Part shown: one piece after another, positions 1 through 15,000 of the stretch
Layout: each line of letters begins with the position of its first letter
How positions within the stretch are numbered: position 1 is the first letter of the stretch
Origin: Escarpia spicata
Taxonomy: Eukaryota > Annelida > Polychaeta > Sabellida > Siboglinidae
Assembly: GCA_963995525.1 (NCBI GenBank)
Contig: OZ023217.1
Coordinates: 310,001-374,000 of the forward strand
DNA length: 64,000 bases
Direction: 5' to 3'
Program-made: the position numbers and the translations under genes
The notes under the pieces: generated by a model
What the model was told of the DNA's origin: nothing
Seen by the model: the letters and a program-made list of their open reading frames with translations, nothing else
Databases searched by the model: none

Positions 1-3000
1 CACACCTGCCAGACAGGGAAACAAGAGTGGAACAACAGACAAGCCTCATGCCTGCCAGACAGGGAAACAAGAGTGGAACAATAGACAAGCCTCACGCCTG
101 CCAGACAGGGAAACAAGAGGAGAACAATAGACAAGGCTCACACCTGCCAGACAGGGAAACAAGAGTGGAACAACAGACAAGCCTCACACCTGCCAAACAG
201 GGAAACAAGAGTGGAACAATAGACAAGCCTCACGCCTGCCAGACAGGGAAACAAGAGGAGAACAATAGACAAGGCTCACACCTGCCAGACAGGGAAACAA
301 GAGTGGAACAACAGACAAGCCTCACACCTGCCAGACAGGGAAACAAGAGTGGAACAACAGACAAGCCTCACACCTGCCAGACAGGGAAACAAGAGTGAAA
401 CAACAGACAAGCCTCACACCTGCCAGACAGGGAAACAAGAGTGGAACAACAGACAAGCCTCACACCTGCCAGACAGGGAAACAAGAGTGGAACAACAGAC
501 AAGCCTCACACCTGCCAGACAGGGAAACAAGAGTGGAACAACAGACAAGCCTCACACCTGCCAGACAGGGAAACAAGAGTGAAACAACATACAAGCCTCA
601 CACCTGCCAGACAGGGAAACAAGAGTGGAACAACAGATAAACCTCACGCCTGCCAGACAGGGAAACAAGAGTGGAACAACAGACAAGCCTCACACCTGCC
701 AGACAGGGAAACAAGAGGAGAACAACAGACAAGCCTCACGCCTGCCAGACAGGGAAACAAGAGTGGAACAACAGACAAGGCTCACACCTGCCAGACAGGG
801 AAACAAGAGTGGAACAACAGACAAGCCTCACGTCTGCAAGACAGGGAAACAAGAGGAGAACAACAGACAAGCCTCACACCTGCCAGACAGGGAAACAAGA
901 GGAGAACAACAGACAAGCCTCACACCTGCCAGACAGGGAAACAAGAGTGGAACAACAGACAAGCCTCACACCTGCCAGACAGGGAAATAAGAGTGGAACA
1001 ACAGACAAGGCTCACACCTGCCAGACAGGGAAACAAGAGTGGAACAACAGACAAGCCTCACACCTGCCAGACAGGGAAATAAGAGTGGAACAACAGACAA
1101 GCCTCACACCTGCCAGACAGGGAAATAAGAGTGGAACAACATACAAGCCTCACACCTGCCAAACAGGGAAACAAGAGTGGAACAACAGACAAGCCTCACA
1201 CCTGCCAGACAGGGAAATAAGAGTGGAACAACAGATAAGCCTCACACCTGCCAGACAGGGAAACAAGAGTGGAACAACAGACAAGCCTCACACCTGCCAG
1301 ACAGGGAAATAAGAGTGGAACAACAGACAAGCCTCACACCTGCCAGACAGGGAAACAAGAGGAGAACAACAGACAAGCCTCACGCCTGCCAGACAGGGAA
1401 ATAAGAGGAGAACAACAGACAAGCCTCACACCTGCCAGACAGGGAAACAAGAGTGGAACAACAGACAAGCCTCACACCTGCCAGACAGGGAAACAAGAAT
1501 GAAACAACAGACAAGCCTCACACCTGCCAGACAGGGAAACAAGAGTGGAACAACAGATAAACCTCACGCCTGCCAGACAGGGAAACAAGAGTGGAACAAC
1601 AGACAAGGCTCACACCTGCCAGACAGGGAAACAAGAGTGGAACAACAGACAAGCCTCACGCCTGCCAGACAGGGAAACAAGAGTGGAACAACAGACAAGC
1701 CTCACGCCTGCCAGACAGGGAAACAAGAGTGGAACAACAGACAAGCCTCACACCTGCCAGACAGGGAAACAAGAGTGGAACAACAGACAAGCCTCACGCC
1801 TGCCAGATAGGGAAAAAAGAGTGGAACAACAGACAAGCCTCACACCTACCAGACAGGGAAACAAGAGTGGAACAACAGACAAGCCTCACACCTGCCAGAC
1901 AGGGAAATAAGAGTGGAACAACAGACAAGGCTCACACCTGCCAGACAGGGAAACAAGAGTGGAACAACAGACAAGCCTCACACCTGCCAGACAGGGAAAC
2001 AAGAGTGGAACAACAGACAAGCCTCACACCTGCCAGACAGGGAAACAAGAGTGGAACAAAAGACAAGCCTCACGCCTGCCAGATAGGGGAAAAAGAGTGG
2101 AACAACAGACAAGCCTCACGCCTGCCAAACAGGGAAACAAGAGTGGAACAACAGACAAGCCTCACACCTGCCAGACAGGGAAACAAGAGTGGAACAACAG
2201 ACAAGCCTCACGCCTGCCAGACAGGGAAACAAAAGTGGAACAACAGACAAGCCTCACGCCTGCCAGACAGGGAAACAAGAGTGGAACAACAGACAAGCCT
2301 CACACCTGCCAGACAGGGAAACAAGAGTGGAACAACAGACAAGCCTCACGCCTGCCAGACAGGGAAACAAGAGTGGAACAACAGACAAGCCTCACACCTG
2401 CCAGACAGGGAAACAAGAGTGGAACAACAGACAAGCCTCACACCTGCCAGACAGGGAAACAAGAGTGGAACAACAGACAAGCCTCACACCTGCCAGACAG
2501 GGAAACAAGAGTGGAACAACAGACAAGCCTCACACCTGCCAGACAGGGAAACAAGAGTGGAACAACAGACAAGCCTAACGCCTGCAAGATAGGGAAAAAA
2601 GAGTGGAACAACAGACAAGCCTCACGCCTGCCAGACAGGGAAACAAAAGTGGAACAACAGACAAGCCTCACGCCTGCCAGACAGGGAAACAAGAGTGGAA
2701 CAACAGACAAGCCTCACGCCTGCCACACAGGGAAACAAGAGTGGAACAACAGACAAGCCTCACACCTGCCAGACAGGGAAACAAGAGTGGAACAACAGAC
2801 AAGCCTCATGCCTGCCAGACAGGGAAACAAGAGTGGAACAATAGACAAGCCTCACGCCTGCCAGACAGGGAAACAAGAGGAGAACAATAGACAAGGCTCA
2901 CACCTGCCAGACAGGGAAACAATAGTGGAACAACAGACAAGCCTCACACCTGCCAAACAGGGAAACAAGAGTGGAACAACATACAAGCATCACGCCTGCC

Positions 3001-6000
3001 AGACAGGGAAACAAGAGGAGAACAACAGACAAGCCTCACACCTGCCAGACAGGGAAACAAGAGGAGAACAACAGACAAGCCTCACACCTGCCAGACAGGG
3101 AAACAAGAGTGGAACAACAGACAAGTCTCACACCTGCCAGACAGGGAAACAAGAGGAGAACAACAGACAAGCCTCACACCTGCCAGACAGGGAAACAAGA
3201 GGAGAACAACAGACAAGCCTCACGCCTGCCAGACAGGGAAACAAGAGTGGAACAACAGACAAGCCTCACGCCTGCCAGACAGGGAAACAAGAGTGGAACA
3301 ACAGACAAGCCTCACACCTGCCAGACAGGGAAACAAGAGTGGAACAACAGACAAGCCTCACACCTGCCAGACAGGGAAACAAGAGTGGAACAACAGACAA
3401 GCCTCACACCTGCCAGACAGGGAAACAAGAGTGGAACAACAGACAAGCCTCACACCTGCCAGACAGGGAAACAAGAGTGGAACAACAGACAAGCCTCACA
3501 CCTGCCAGACAGGGAAACAAGAGTGGAACAACATACAAGCCTCATGCTTGCCAGACAGGGAAACAAGAGTGGAACAATAGACAAGCCTCACGCGTGCCAG
3601 ACAGGGAAACAAGAGGAGAACAATAGACAAGGCTCACACCTGCCAGACAGGGAAACAAGAGTGGAACAACAGACAAGCCTCACACCTGCCAAACAGGGAA
3701 ACAAGAGTGGAACATCAGACAAGCCTCACGCCTGCCAGACAGGGAAACAAGAGGAGAACAACAGACAAGCCTCACACCTGCCAGACAGGGAAACAAGAGG
3801 AGAACAACAGACAAGCCTCACACCTGCCAGACAGGGAAACAAGAGTGGAACAACAGACAAGCCTCACACCTGCCAGACAGGGAAACAAGAGGAGAACAAC
3901 AGACAAGCCTAACACCTGCCAGACAGGGAAACAAGAGGAGAACAACAGACAAGCCTCACGCCTGCCAGACAGGGAAACAAGAGTGGAACAACAGACAAGC
4001 CTCACACCTGCCAGACAGGGAAACAAGAGTGGAACAACAGACAAGCCTCACACCTGCCAGACAGGGAAACAAGAGTGGAACAACAGACAAGCCTCACACC
4101 TGCCAGACAGGGAAACAAGAGTGGAACAACAGACAAGCCTCACACCTGCCAGACAGGGAAACAAGAGTGGAACAACAGACAAGCCTCACACCTGCCAGAC
4201 AGGGAAACAAGAGTGGAACAACAGACAAGCCTCACGCCTGCCAGATAGGGAAAAAAGAGTGGAACAACAGACAAGCCTCACGCCTGCCAGACAGGGAAAC
4301 AAAAGTGGAACAACAGACAAGCTTCACGCCTGCCAAACAGGGAAATAAGAGTGGAACAACAGACAAGCCTCACACCTGCCAGACAGGGAAACAAGAGTGG
4401 AACAACAGACAAGCCTCACACCTGCCAGACAGGGAAACAAGAGTGGAACAACAGACAAGCCTCACGCCTGCCAGATAGGGAAAAAAGAGTGGAACAACAG
4501 ACAAGCCTCACGCCTGCCAAACAGGGAAACAAGAGTGGAACAACAGACAAGCCTCACACCTGCCAGACAGGGAAACAAGAGTGGAACAACAGACAAGCCT
4601 CACGCCTGCCAGACAGGGAAACAAAAGTGGAACAACAGACAAGCCTCACGACTGCCAGACAGGGAAACAAGAGTGGAACAACAGACAAGCCTCACACCTG
4701 CCAGACAGGGAAACAAGAGTGGAACAACAGACAAGCCTCACGCCTGCCAGACAGGGAAACAAGAGTGGAACAACAGACAAGCCTCACACCTGCCAGACAG
4801 GGAAACAAGAGTGGAACAACAGACAAGCCTCACACCTGCCAGACAGGGAAACAAGAGTGGAACAACAGACAAGCCTCACACCTGCCAGACAGGGAAACAA
4901 GAGTGGAACAACAGACAAGCCTCACACCTGCCAGACAGGGAAACAAGAGTGGAACAACAGACAAGCCTAACGCCTGCCAGATAGGGAAAAAAGAGTGGAA
5001 CAACAGACAAGCCTCACGCCTGCCAGACAGGGAAACAAAAGTGGAACAACAGACAAGCCTCACGCCTGCCAGACAGGGAAACAAGAGTGGAACAACAGAC
5101 AAGCCTCACGCCTGCCACACAGGGAAACAAGAGTGGAACAACAGACAAGCCTCACACCTGCCAGACAGGGAAACAAGAGTGGAACAACAGACAAGCCTCA
5201 CGCCTGCCAGACAGGGAAACAAAAGTGGAACAACAGACAAGCCTCACGCCTGCCAGACAGGGAAACAAGAGTGGAACAACAGACAAGCCTCACACCTGCC
5301 AGACAGGGAAACAAGAGTGAAACAACATACAAGCCTCACACCTGCCAGACAGGGAAACAAGAGTGGAACAACAGATAAACCTCACGCCTGCCAGACAGGG
5401 AAACAAGAGTGGAACAACAGACAAGCCTCACACCTGCCAGACAGGGAAACAAGAGGAGAACAACAGACAAGCCTCACGCCTGCCAGACAGGGAAACAAGA
5501 GTGGAACAACAGACAAGGCTCACACCTGCCAGACAGGGAAACAAGAGTGGAACAACAGACAAGCCTCACGTCTGCAAGACAGGGAAACAAGAGGAGAACA
5601 ACAGACAAGCCTCACACCTGCCAGACAGGGAAACAAGAGGAGAACAACAGACAAGCCTCACACCTGCCAGACAGGGAAACAAGAGTGGAACAACAGACAA
5701 GCCTCACACCTGCCAGACAGGGAAATAAGAGTGGAACAACAGACAAGGCTCACACCTGCCAGACAGGGAAACAAGAGTGGAACAACAGACAAGCCTCACA
5801 CCTGCCAGACAGGGAAATAAGAGTGGAACAACAGACAAGCCTCACACCTGCCAGACAGGGAAATAAGAGTGGAACAACATACAAGCCTCACACCTGCCAA
5901 ACAGGGAAACAAGAGTGGAACAACAGACAAGCCTCACACCTGCCAGACAGGGAAATAAGAGTGGAACAACAGATAAGCCTCACACCTGCCAGACAGGGAA

Positions 6001-9000
6001 ACAAGAGTGGAACAACAGACAAGCCTCACACCTGCCAGACAGGGAAATAAGAGTGGAACAACAGACAAGCCTCACACCTGCCAGACAGGGAAACAAGAGG
6101 AGAACAACAGACAAGCCTCACGCCTGCCAGACAGGGAAATAAGAGGAGAACAACAGACAAGCCTCACACCTGCCAGACAGGGAAACAAGAGTGGAACAAC
6201 AGACAAGCCTCACACCTGCCAGACAGGGAAACAAGAATGAAACAACAGACAAGCCTCACACCTGCCAGACAGGGAAACAAGAGTGGAACAACAGATAAAC
6301 CTCACGCCTGCCAGACAGGGAAACAAGAGTGGAACAACAGACAAGGCTCACACCTGCCAGACAGGGAAACAAGAGTGGAACAACAGACAAGCCTCACGCC
6401 TGCCAGACAGGGAAACAAGAGTGGAACAACAGACAAGCCTCACGCCTGCCAGACAGGGAAACAAGAGTGGAACAACAGACAAGCCTCACACCTGCCAGAC
6501 AGGGAAACAAGAGTGGAACAACAGACAAGCCTCACGCCTGCCAGATAGGGAAAAAAGAGTGGAACAACAGACAAGCCTCACACCTACCAGACAGGGAAAC
6601 AAGAGTGGAACAACAGACAAGCCTCACACCTGCCAGACAGGGAAACAAGAGTGGAACAACAGACAAGCCTCACACCTGCCAGACAGGGAAACAAGAGTGG
6701 AACAAAAGACAAGCCTCACGCCTGCCAGATAGGGGAAAAAGAGTGGAACAACAGACAAGCCTCACGCCTGCCAAACAGGGAAACAAGAGTGGAACAACAG
6801 ACAAGCCTCACACCTGCCAGACAGGGAAACAAGAGTGGAACAACAGACAAGCCTCACGCCTGCCAGACAGGGAAACAAAAGTGGAACAACAGACAAGCCT
6901 CACGCCTGCCAGACAGGGAAACAAGAGTGGAACAACAGACAAGCCTCACACCTGCCAGACAGGGAAACAAGAGTGGAACAACAGACAAGCCTCACGCCTG
7001 CCAGACAGGGAAACAAGAGTGGAACAACAGACAAGCCTCACACCTGCCAGACAGGGAAACAAGAGTGGAACAACAGACAAGCCTCACACCTGCCAGACAG
7101 GGAAACAAGAGTGGAACAACAGACAAGCCTCACACCTGCCAGACAGGGAAACAAGAGTGGAACAACAGACAAGCCTCACACCTGCCAGACAGGGAAACAA
7201 GAGTGGAACAACAGACAAGCCTAACGCCTGCAAGATAGGGAAAAAAGAGTGGAACAACAGACAAGCCTCACGCCTGCCAGACAGGGAAACAAAAGTGGAA
7301 CAACAGACAAGCCTCACGCCTGCCAGACAGGGAAACAAGAGTGGAACAACAGACAAGCCTCACGCCTGCCACACAGGGAAACAAGAGTGGAACAACAGAC
7401 AAGCCTCACACCTGCCAGACAGGGAAACAAGAGTGGAACAACAGACAAGCCTCATGCCTGCCAGACAGGGAAACAAGAGTGGAACAATAGACAAGCCTCA
7501 CGCCTGCCAGACAGGGAAACAAGAGGAGAACAATAGACAAGGCTCACACCTGCCAGACAGGGAAACAATAGTGGAACAACAGACAAGCCTCACACCTGCC
7601 AAACAGGGAAACAAGAGTGGAACAACATACAAGCATCACGCCTGCCAGACAGGGAAACAAGAGGAGAACAACAGACAAGCCTCACACCTGCCAGACAGGG
7701 AAACAAGAGGAGAACAACAGACAAGCCTCACACCTGCCAGACAGGGAAACAAGAGTGGAACAACAGACAAGTCTCACACCTGCCAGACAGGGAAACAAGA
7801 GGAGAACAACAGACAAGCCTCACACCTGCCAGACAGGGAAACAAGAGGAGAACAACAGACAAGCCTCACGCCTGCCAGACAGGGAAACAAGAGTGGAACA
7901 ACAGACAAGCCTCACGCCTGCCAGACAGGGAAACAAGAGTGGAACAACAGACAAGCCTCACACCTGCCAGACAGGGAAACAAGAGTGGAACAACAGACAA
8001 GCCTCACACCTGCCAGACAGGGAAACAAGAGTGGAACAACAGACAAGCCTCACACCTGCCAGACAGGGAAACAAGAGTGGAACAACAGACAAGCCTCACA
8101 CCTGCCAGACAGGGAAACAAGAGTGGAACAACAGACAAGCCTCACACCTGCCAGACAGGGAAACAAGAGTGGAACAACATACAAGCCTCATGCTTGCCAG
8201 ACAGGGAAACAAGAGTGGAACAATAGACAAGCCTCACGCGTGCCAGACAGGGAAACAAGAGGAGAACAATAGACAAGGCTCACACCTGCCAGACAGGGAA
8301 ACAAGAGTGGAACAACAGACAAGCCTCACACCTGCCAAACAGGGAAACAAGAGTGGAACATCAGACAAGCCTCACGCCTGCCAGACAGGGAAACAAGAGG
8401 AGAACAACAGACAAGCCTCACACCTGCCAGACAGGGAAACAAGAGGAGAACAACAGACAAGCCTCACACCTGCCAGACAGGGAAACAAGAGTGGAACAAC
8501 AGACAAGCCTCACACCTGCCAGACAGGGAAACAAGAGGAGAACAACAGACAAGCCTAACACCTGCCAGACAGGGAAACAAGAGGAGAACAACAGACAAGC
8601 CTCACGCCTGCCAGACAGGGAAACAAGAGTGGAACAACAGACAAGCCTCACACCTGCCAGACAGGGAAACAAGAGTGGAACAACAGACAAGCCTCACACC
8701 TGCCAGACAGGGAAACAAGAGTGGAACAACAGACAAGCCTCACACCTGCCAGACAGGGAAACAAGAGTGGAACAACAGACAAGCCTCACACCTGCCAGAC
8801 AGGGAAACAAGAGTGGAACAACAGACAAGCCTCACACCTGCCAGACAGGGAAACAAGAGTGGAACAACAGACAAGCCTCACGCCTGCCAGATAGGGAAAA
8901 AAGAGTGGAACAACAGACAAGCCTCACGCCTGCCAGACAGGGAAACAAAAGTGGAACAACAGACAAGCTTCACGCCTGCCAAACAGGGAAATAAGAGTGG

Positions 9001-12000
9001 AACAACAGACAAGCCTCACACCTGCCAGACAGGGAAACAAGAGTGGAACAACAGACAAGCCTCACACCTGCCAGACAGGGAAACAAGAGTGGAACAACAG
9101 ACAAGCCTCACGCCTGCCAGATAGGGAAAAAAGAGTGGAACAACAGACAAGCCTCACGCCTGCCAAACAGGGAAACAAGAGTGGAACAACAGACAAGCCT
9201 CACACCTGCCAGACAGGGAAACAAGAGTGGAACAACAGACAAGCCTCACGCCTGCCAGACAGGGAAACAAAAGTGGAACAACAGACAAGCCTCACGCCTG
9301 CCAGACAGGGAAACAAGAGTGGAACAACAGACAAGCCTCACACCTGCCAGACAGGGAAACAAGAGTGGAACAACAGACAAGCCTCACGCCTGCCAGACAG
9401 GGAAACAAGAGTGGAACAACAGACAAGCCTCACACCTGCCAGACAGGGAAACAAGAGTGGAACAACAGACAAGCCTCACACCTGCCAGACAGGGAAACAA
9501 GAGTGGAACAACAGACAAGCCTCACACCTGCCAGACAGGGAAACAAGAGTGGAACAACAGACAAGCCTCACACCTGCCAGACAGGGAAACAAGAGTGGAA
9601 CAACAGACAAGCCTAACGCCTGCCAGATAGGGAAAAAAGAGTGGAACAACAGACAAGCCTCACGCCTGCCAGACAGGGAAACAAAAGTGGAACAACAGAC
9701 AAGCCTCACGCCTGCCAGACAGGGAAACAAGAGTGGAACAACAGACAAGCCTCACGCCTGCCACACAGGGAAACAAGAGTGGAACAACAGACAAGCCTCA
9801 CACCTGCCAGACAGGGAAACAAGAGTGGAACAACAGACAAGCCTCATGCCTGCCAGACAGGGAAACAAGAGTGGAACAATAGACAAGCCTCACGCCTGCC
9901 AGACAGGGAAACAAGAGGAGAACAATAGACAAGGCTCACACCTGCCAGACAGGGAAACAATAGTGGAACAACAGACAAGCCTCACACCTGCCAAACAGGG
10001 AAACAAGAGTGGAACAACAGACAAGCCTCACGCCTGCCAGACAGGGAAACAAGAGGAGAACAACAGACAAGCCTCACACCTGCCAGACAGGGAAACAAGA
10101 GGAGAACAACAGACAAGCCTCACACCTGCCAGACAGGGAAACAAGAGTGGAACAACAGACAAGCCTCACACCTGCCAGACAGGGAAACAAGAGGAGAACA
10201 ACAGACAAGCCTCACACCTGCCAGACAGGGAAACAAGAGGAGAACAACAGACAAGCCTCACGCCTGCCAGACAGGGAAACAAGAGTGGAACAACAGACAA
10301 GCCTCACGCCTGCCAGACAGGGAAACAAGAGTGGAACAACAGACAAGCCTCACGCCTGCCAGACAGGGAAACAAGAGTGGAACAACAGACAAGCCTCACA
10401 CCTGCCAGACAGGGAAACAAGAGTGGAACAACAGACAAGCCTCACGCCTGCCAGACAGGGAAACAAGAGTGGAACAACAGACAAGCCTCACGCCTGCCAG
10501 ATAGGGAAAAAAGAGTGGAACAACAGACAAGCCTCACGCCTGCCAGACAGGGAAACAAGAGTGGAACAACAGACAAGCCTCACACCTGCCAGACAGGGAA
10601 ACAAGAGTGGAACAACAGACAAGCCTCACACCTGCCAGACAGGGAAACAAGAGTGGAACAACAGACAAGCCTCACACCTGCCAGACAGGGAAACAAGAGT
10701 GGAACAAAAGACAAGCCTCACACCTGCCAGACAGGGAAACAAGAGTGGAACAACAGACAAGCCTCACACCTGCCAGACAGGGAAACAAGAGTGGAACAAC
10801 AGACAAGCCTCACACCTGCCAGACAGGGAAACAAGAGTGGAACAACAGACAAGCCTCACGCCTGCCAGATAGGGAAAAAAGAGTGGAACAACAGACAAGC
10901 CTCACGCCTGCCAGACAGGGAAACAAAAGTGGAACAACAGACACGCCTCACGCCTGCCAAACAGGGAAATAAGAGTGGAACAACAGACAAGCCTCACACC
11001 TGCCAGACAGGGAAACAAGAGTGGAACAACAGACAAGCCTCACACCTGCCAGACAGGGAAACAAGAGTGGAACAACAGACAAGCCTCACGCCTGCCAGAT
11101 AGGGAAAAAAGAGTGGAACAACAGACAAGCCTCACGCCTGCCAAACAGGGAAACAAGAGTGGAACAACAGACAAGCCTCACACCTGCCAGACAGGGAAAC
11201 AAGAGTGGAACAACAGACAAGCCTCACACCTGCCAGACAGGGACACAAAAGTGGAACAACAGACAAGCCTCACGCCAGCCAGACAAGGAAACAAGAGTGG
11301 AACAACAGACAAGCCTCACACCTGCCAGACAGGGAAACAAGAGTGGAATAACAGACAAGCCTCACACCTGCCAGACAGGGAAACAAGAGTGGAACAACAG
11401 ACAAGCCTCACACCTGCCAGACAGGGAAACAAGAGTGGAACAACAGACAAGCCTCACACCTGCCAGACAGGGAAACAAGAGTGGAACAACAGACAAGCCT
11501 CACACCTGCCGACAGCGAAACAAGAGTGGAACAACAGACAAGCCTCACACCTGCCAGACAGGGAAACAAGAGTGGAACAACAGACAAGCCTCACGCCTGC
11601 CAACAGGGAAACAAGAGTGGAACAACAGACAAGCCTCACACCTGCCAGACAGGGAAACAAGAGTGGAACAACAGACAAGCCTCATGCCTGCCAGACAGGG
11701 AAACAAGAGTGGAACAATAGACAAGCCTCACGCCTGCCAGACAGGGAAACAAGAGGAGAACAATAGACAAGGCTCACACCTGCCAGACAGGGAAACAAGA
11801 GTGGAACAACAGACAAGCCTCACACCTGCCAAACAGGGAAACAAGAGTGGAACAACAGACAAGCCTCACGCCTGCCAGACAGGGAAACAAGAGGAGAACA
11901 ACAGACAAGCCTCACACCTGCCAGACCGGGAAACAAGAGCAGTACAACAGACAAGCCTCACACCTGCCAGACAGGGAAACAAGAGTGGAACAACAGACAA

Positions 12001-15000
12001 GCCTCACACCTGCCAGACAGGGAAACAAGAGGAGAACAACAGACAAGCCTCACACCTGCCAGACAGGGAAACAAGAGGAGAACAACAGACAAGCCTCACG
12101 CCTGCCAGACAGGGAAACAACAGTGGAACAACAGACAAGCCTCACGCCTGCCAGACAGGGAAACAAGAGTGGAACAACAGACAAGCCTCACGCCTGCCAG
12201 ACAGGGAAACAAGAGTGGAACAACAGACAAGCCTCACGCCTGCCAGACAGGGAAACAAGAGTGGAACAACAGACAAGCCTCACGCCTGCCAGACAGGGAA
12301 ACAAGAGTGGAACAACAGACAAGCCTCACGCCTGCCAGACAGGGAAACAAGAGTGGAACAACAGACAAGCCTCACGCCTGCCAGACAGGGAAACAAGAGT
12401 GGAACAACAGACAAGCCTCACACCTGCCAGACAGGGAAACAAGAGTGGAACAACAGACAAGCCTCACACCTGCCAGACAGGGAAACAAGAGTGGAACAAC
12501 AGACAAGCCTCACACCTGCCAGACAGGGAAACAAGAGTGGAACAACAGACAAGCCTCACACCTGCCAGACAGGGAAACAAGAGTGGAACAACAGACAAGC
12601 CTCACACCTGCCAGACAGGGAAACAAGAGTGGAACAACAGACAAGCCTAACGCCTGCCAGATAGGGAAAAAAGAGTGGAACAACAGACAAGCCTCACGCC
12701 TGCCAGACAGGGAAACAAAAGTGGAACAACAGACAAGCCTCACGCCTGCCAGACAGGGAAACAAGAGTGGAACAACAGACAAGCCTCACACCTGCCAGAC
12801 AGGGAAACAAGAGTGGAACAAAAGACAAGCCTCACACCTGCCAGACAGGGAAACAAGAGTGGAACAACAGACAAGCCTCACACCTGCCAGACAGGGAAAC
12901 AAGAGTGGAACAAAAGACAAGCCTCACACCTGCCAGACAGGGAAACAAGAGTGGAACAACAGACAAGCCTCACACCTGCCAGACAGGGAAACAAGAGTGG
13001 AACAACAGACAAGCCTCACACCTGCCAGACAGGGAAACAAGAGTGGAACAACAGACAAGCCTCACGCCTGCCAGATAGGGAAAAAAGAGTGGAACAACAG
13101 ACAAGCCTCACGCCTGCCAGACAGGGAAACAAGAGTGGAACAACAGACAAGCCTCACGCCTGCCAGATAGGGAAAAAAGAGTGGAACAACAGACAAGCCT
13201 CACGCCTGCCAAACAGGGAAACAAGAGTGGAACAACAGACAAGCCTCACACCTGCCAGACAGGGAAACAAGAGTGGAACAACAGACAAGCCTCACACCTG
13301 CCAGACAGGGACACAAAAGTGGAACAACAGACAAGCCTCACGCCAGCCAGACAAGGAAACAAGAGTGGAACAACAGACAAGCCTCACACCTGCCAGACAG
13401 GGAAACAAGAGTGGAATAACAGACAAGCCTCACACCTGCCAGACAGGGAAACAAGAGTGGAACAACAGACAAGCCTCACACCTGCCAGACAGGGAAACAA
13501 GAGTGGAACAACAGACAAGCCTCACACCTGCCAGACAGGGAAACAAGAGTGGAACAACAGACAAGCCTCACACCTGCCAGACAGCGAAACAAGAGTGGAA
13601 CAACAGACAAGCCTCACACCTGCCAGACAGGGAAACAAGAGTGGAACAACAGACAAGCCTCACGCCTGCCAACAGGGAAACAAGAGTGGAACAACAGACA
13701 AGCCTCACACCTGCCAGACAGGGAAACAAGAGTGGAACAACAGACAAGCCTCATGCCTGCCAGACAGGGAAACAAGAGTGGAACAATAGACAAGCCTCAC
13801 GCCTGCCAGACAGGGAAACAAGAGGAGAACAATAGACAAGGCTCACACCTGCCAGACAGGGAAACAAGAGTGGAACAACAGACAAGCCTCACACCTGCCA
13901 AACAGGGAAACAAGAGTGGAACAACAGACAAGCCTCACGCCTGCCAGACAGGGAAACAAGAGGAGAACAACAGACAAGCCTCACACCTGCCAGACCGGGA
14001 AACAAGAGGAGAACAACAGACAAGCCTCACACCTGCCAGACAGGGAAACAAGAGTGGAACAACAGACAAGCCTCACACCTGCCAGACAGGGAAACAAGAG
14101 GAGAACAACAGACAAGCCTCACACCTGCCAGACAGGGAAACAAGAGGAGAACAACAGACAAGCCTCACGCCTGCCAGACAGGGAAACAACAGTGGAACAA
14201 CAGACAAGCCTCACGCCTGCCAGACAGGGAAACAAGAGTGGAACAACAGACAAGCCTCACGCCTGCCAGACAGGGAAACAAGAGTGGAACAACAGACAAG
14301 CCTCACGCCTGCCAGACAGGGAAACAAGAGTGGAACAACAGACAAGCCTCACGCCTGCCAGACAGGGAAACAAGAGTGGAACAACAGACAAGCCTCACGC
14401 CTGCCAGACAGGGAAACAAGAGTGGAACAACAGACAAGCCTCACGCCTGCCAGACAGGGAAACAAGAGTGGAACAACAGACAAGCCTCACACCTGCCAGA
14501 CAGGGAAACAAGAGTGGAACAACAGACAAGCCTCACACCTGCCAGACAGGGAAACAAGAGTGGAACAACAGACAAGCCTCACACCTGCCAGACAGGGAAA
14601 CAAGAGTGGAACAACAGACAAGCCTCACACCTGCCAGACAGGGAAACAAGAGTGGAACAACAGACAAGCCTCACACCTGCCAGACAGGGAAACAAGAGTG
14701 GAACAACAGACAAGCCTAACGCCTGCCAGATAGGGAAAAAAGAGTGGAACAACAGACAAGCCTCACGCCTGCCAGACAGGGAAACAAAAGTGGAACAACA
14801 GACAAGCCTCACGCCTGCCAGACAGGGAAACAAGAGTGGAACAACAGACAAGCCTCACGCCTGCCACACAGGGAAACAAGAGTGGAACAACAGACAAGCC
14901 TCACACCTGCCAGACAGGGAAACAAGAGTGGAACAACAGACAAGCCTCATGCCTGCCAGACAGGGAAACAAGAGTGGAACAATAGACAAGCCTCACGCCT

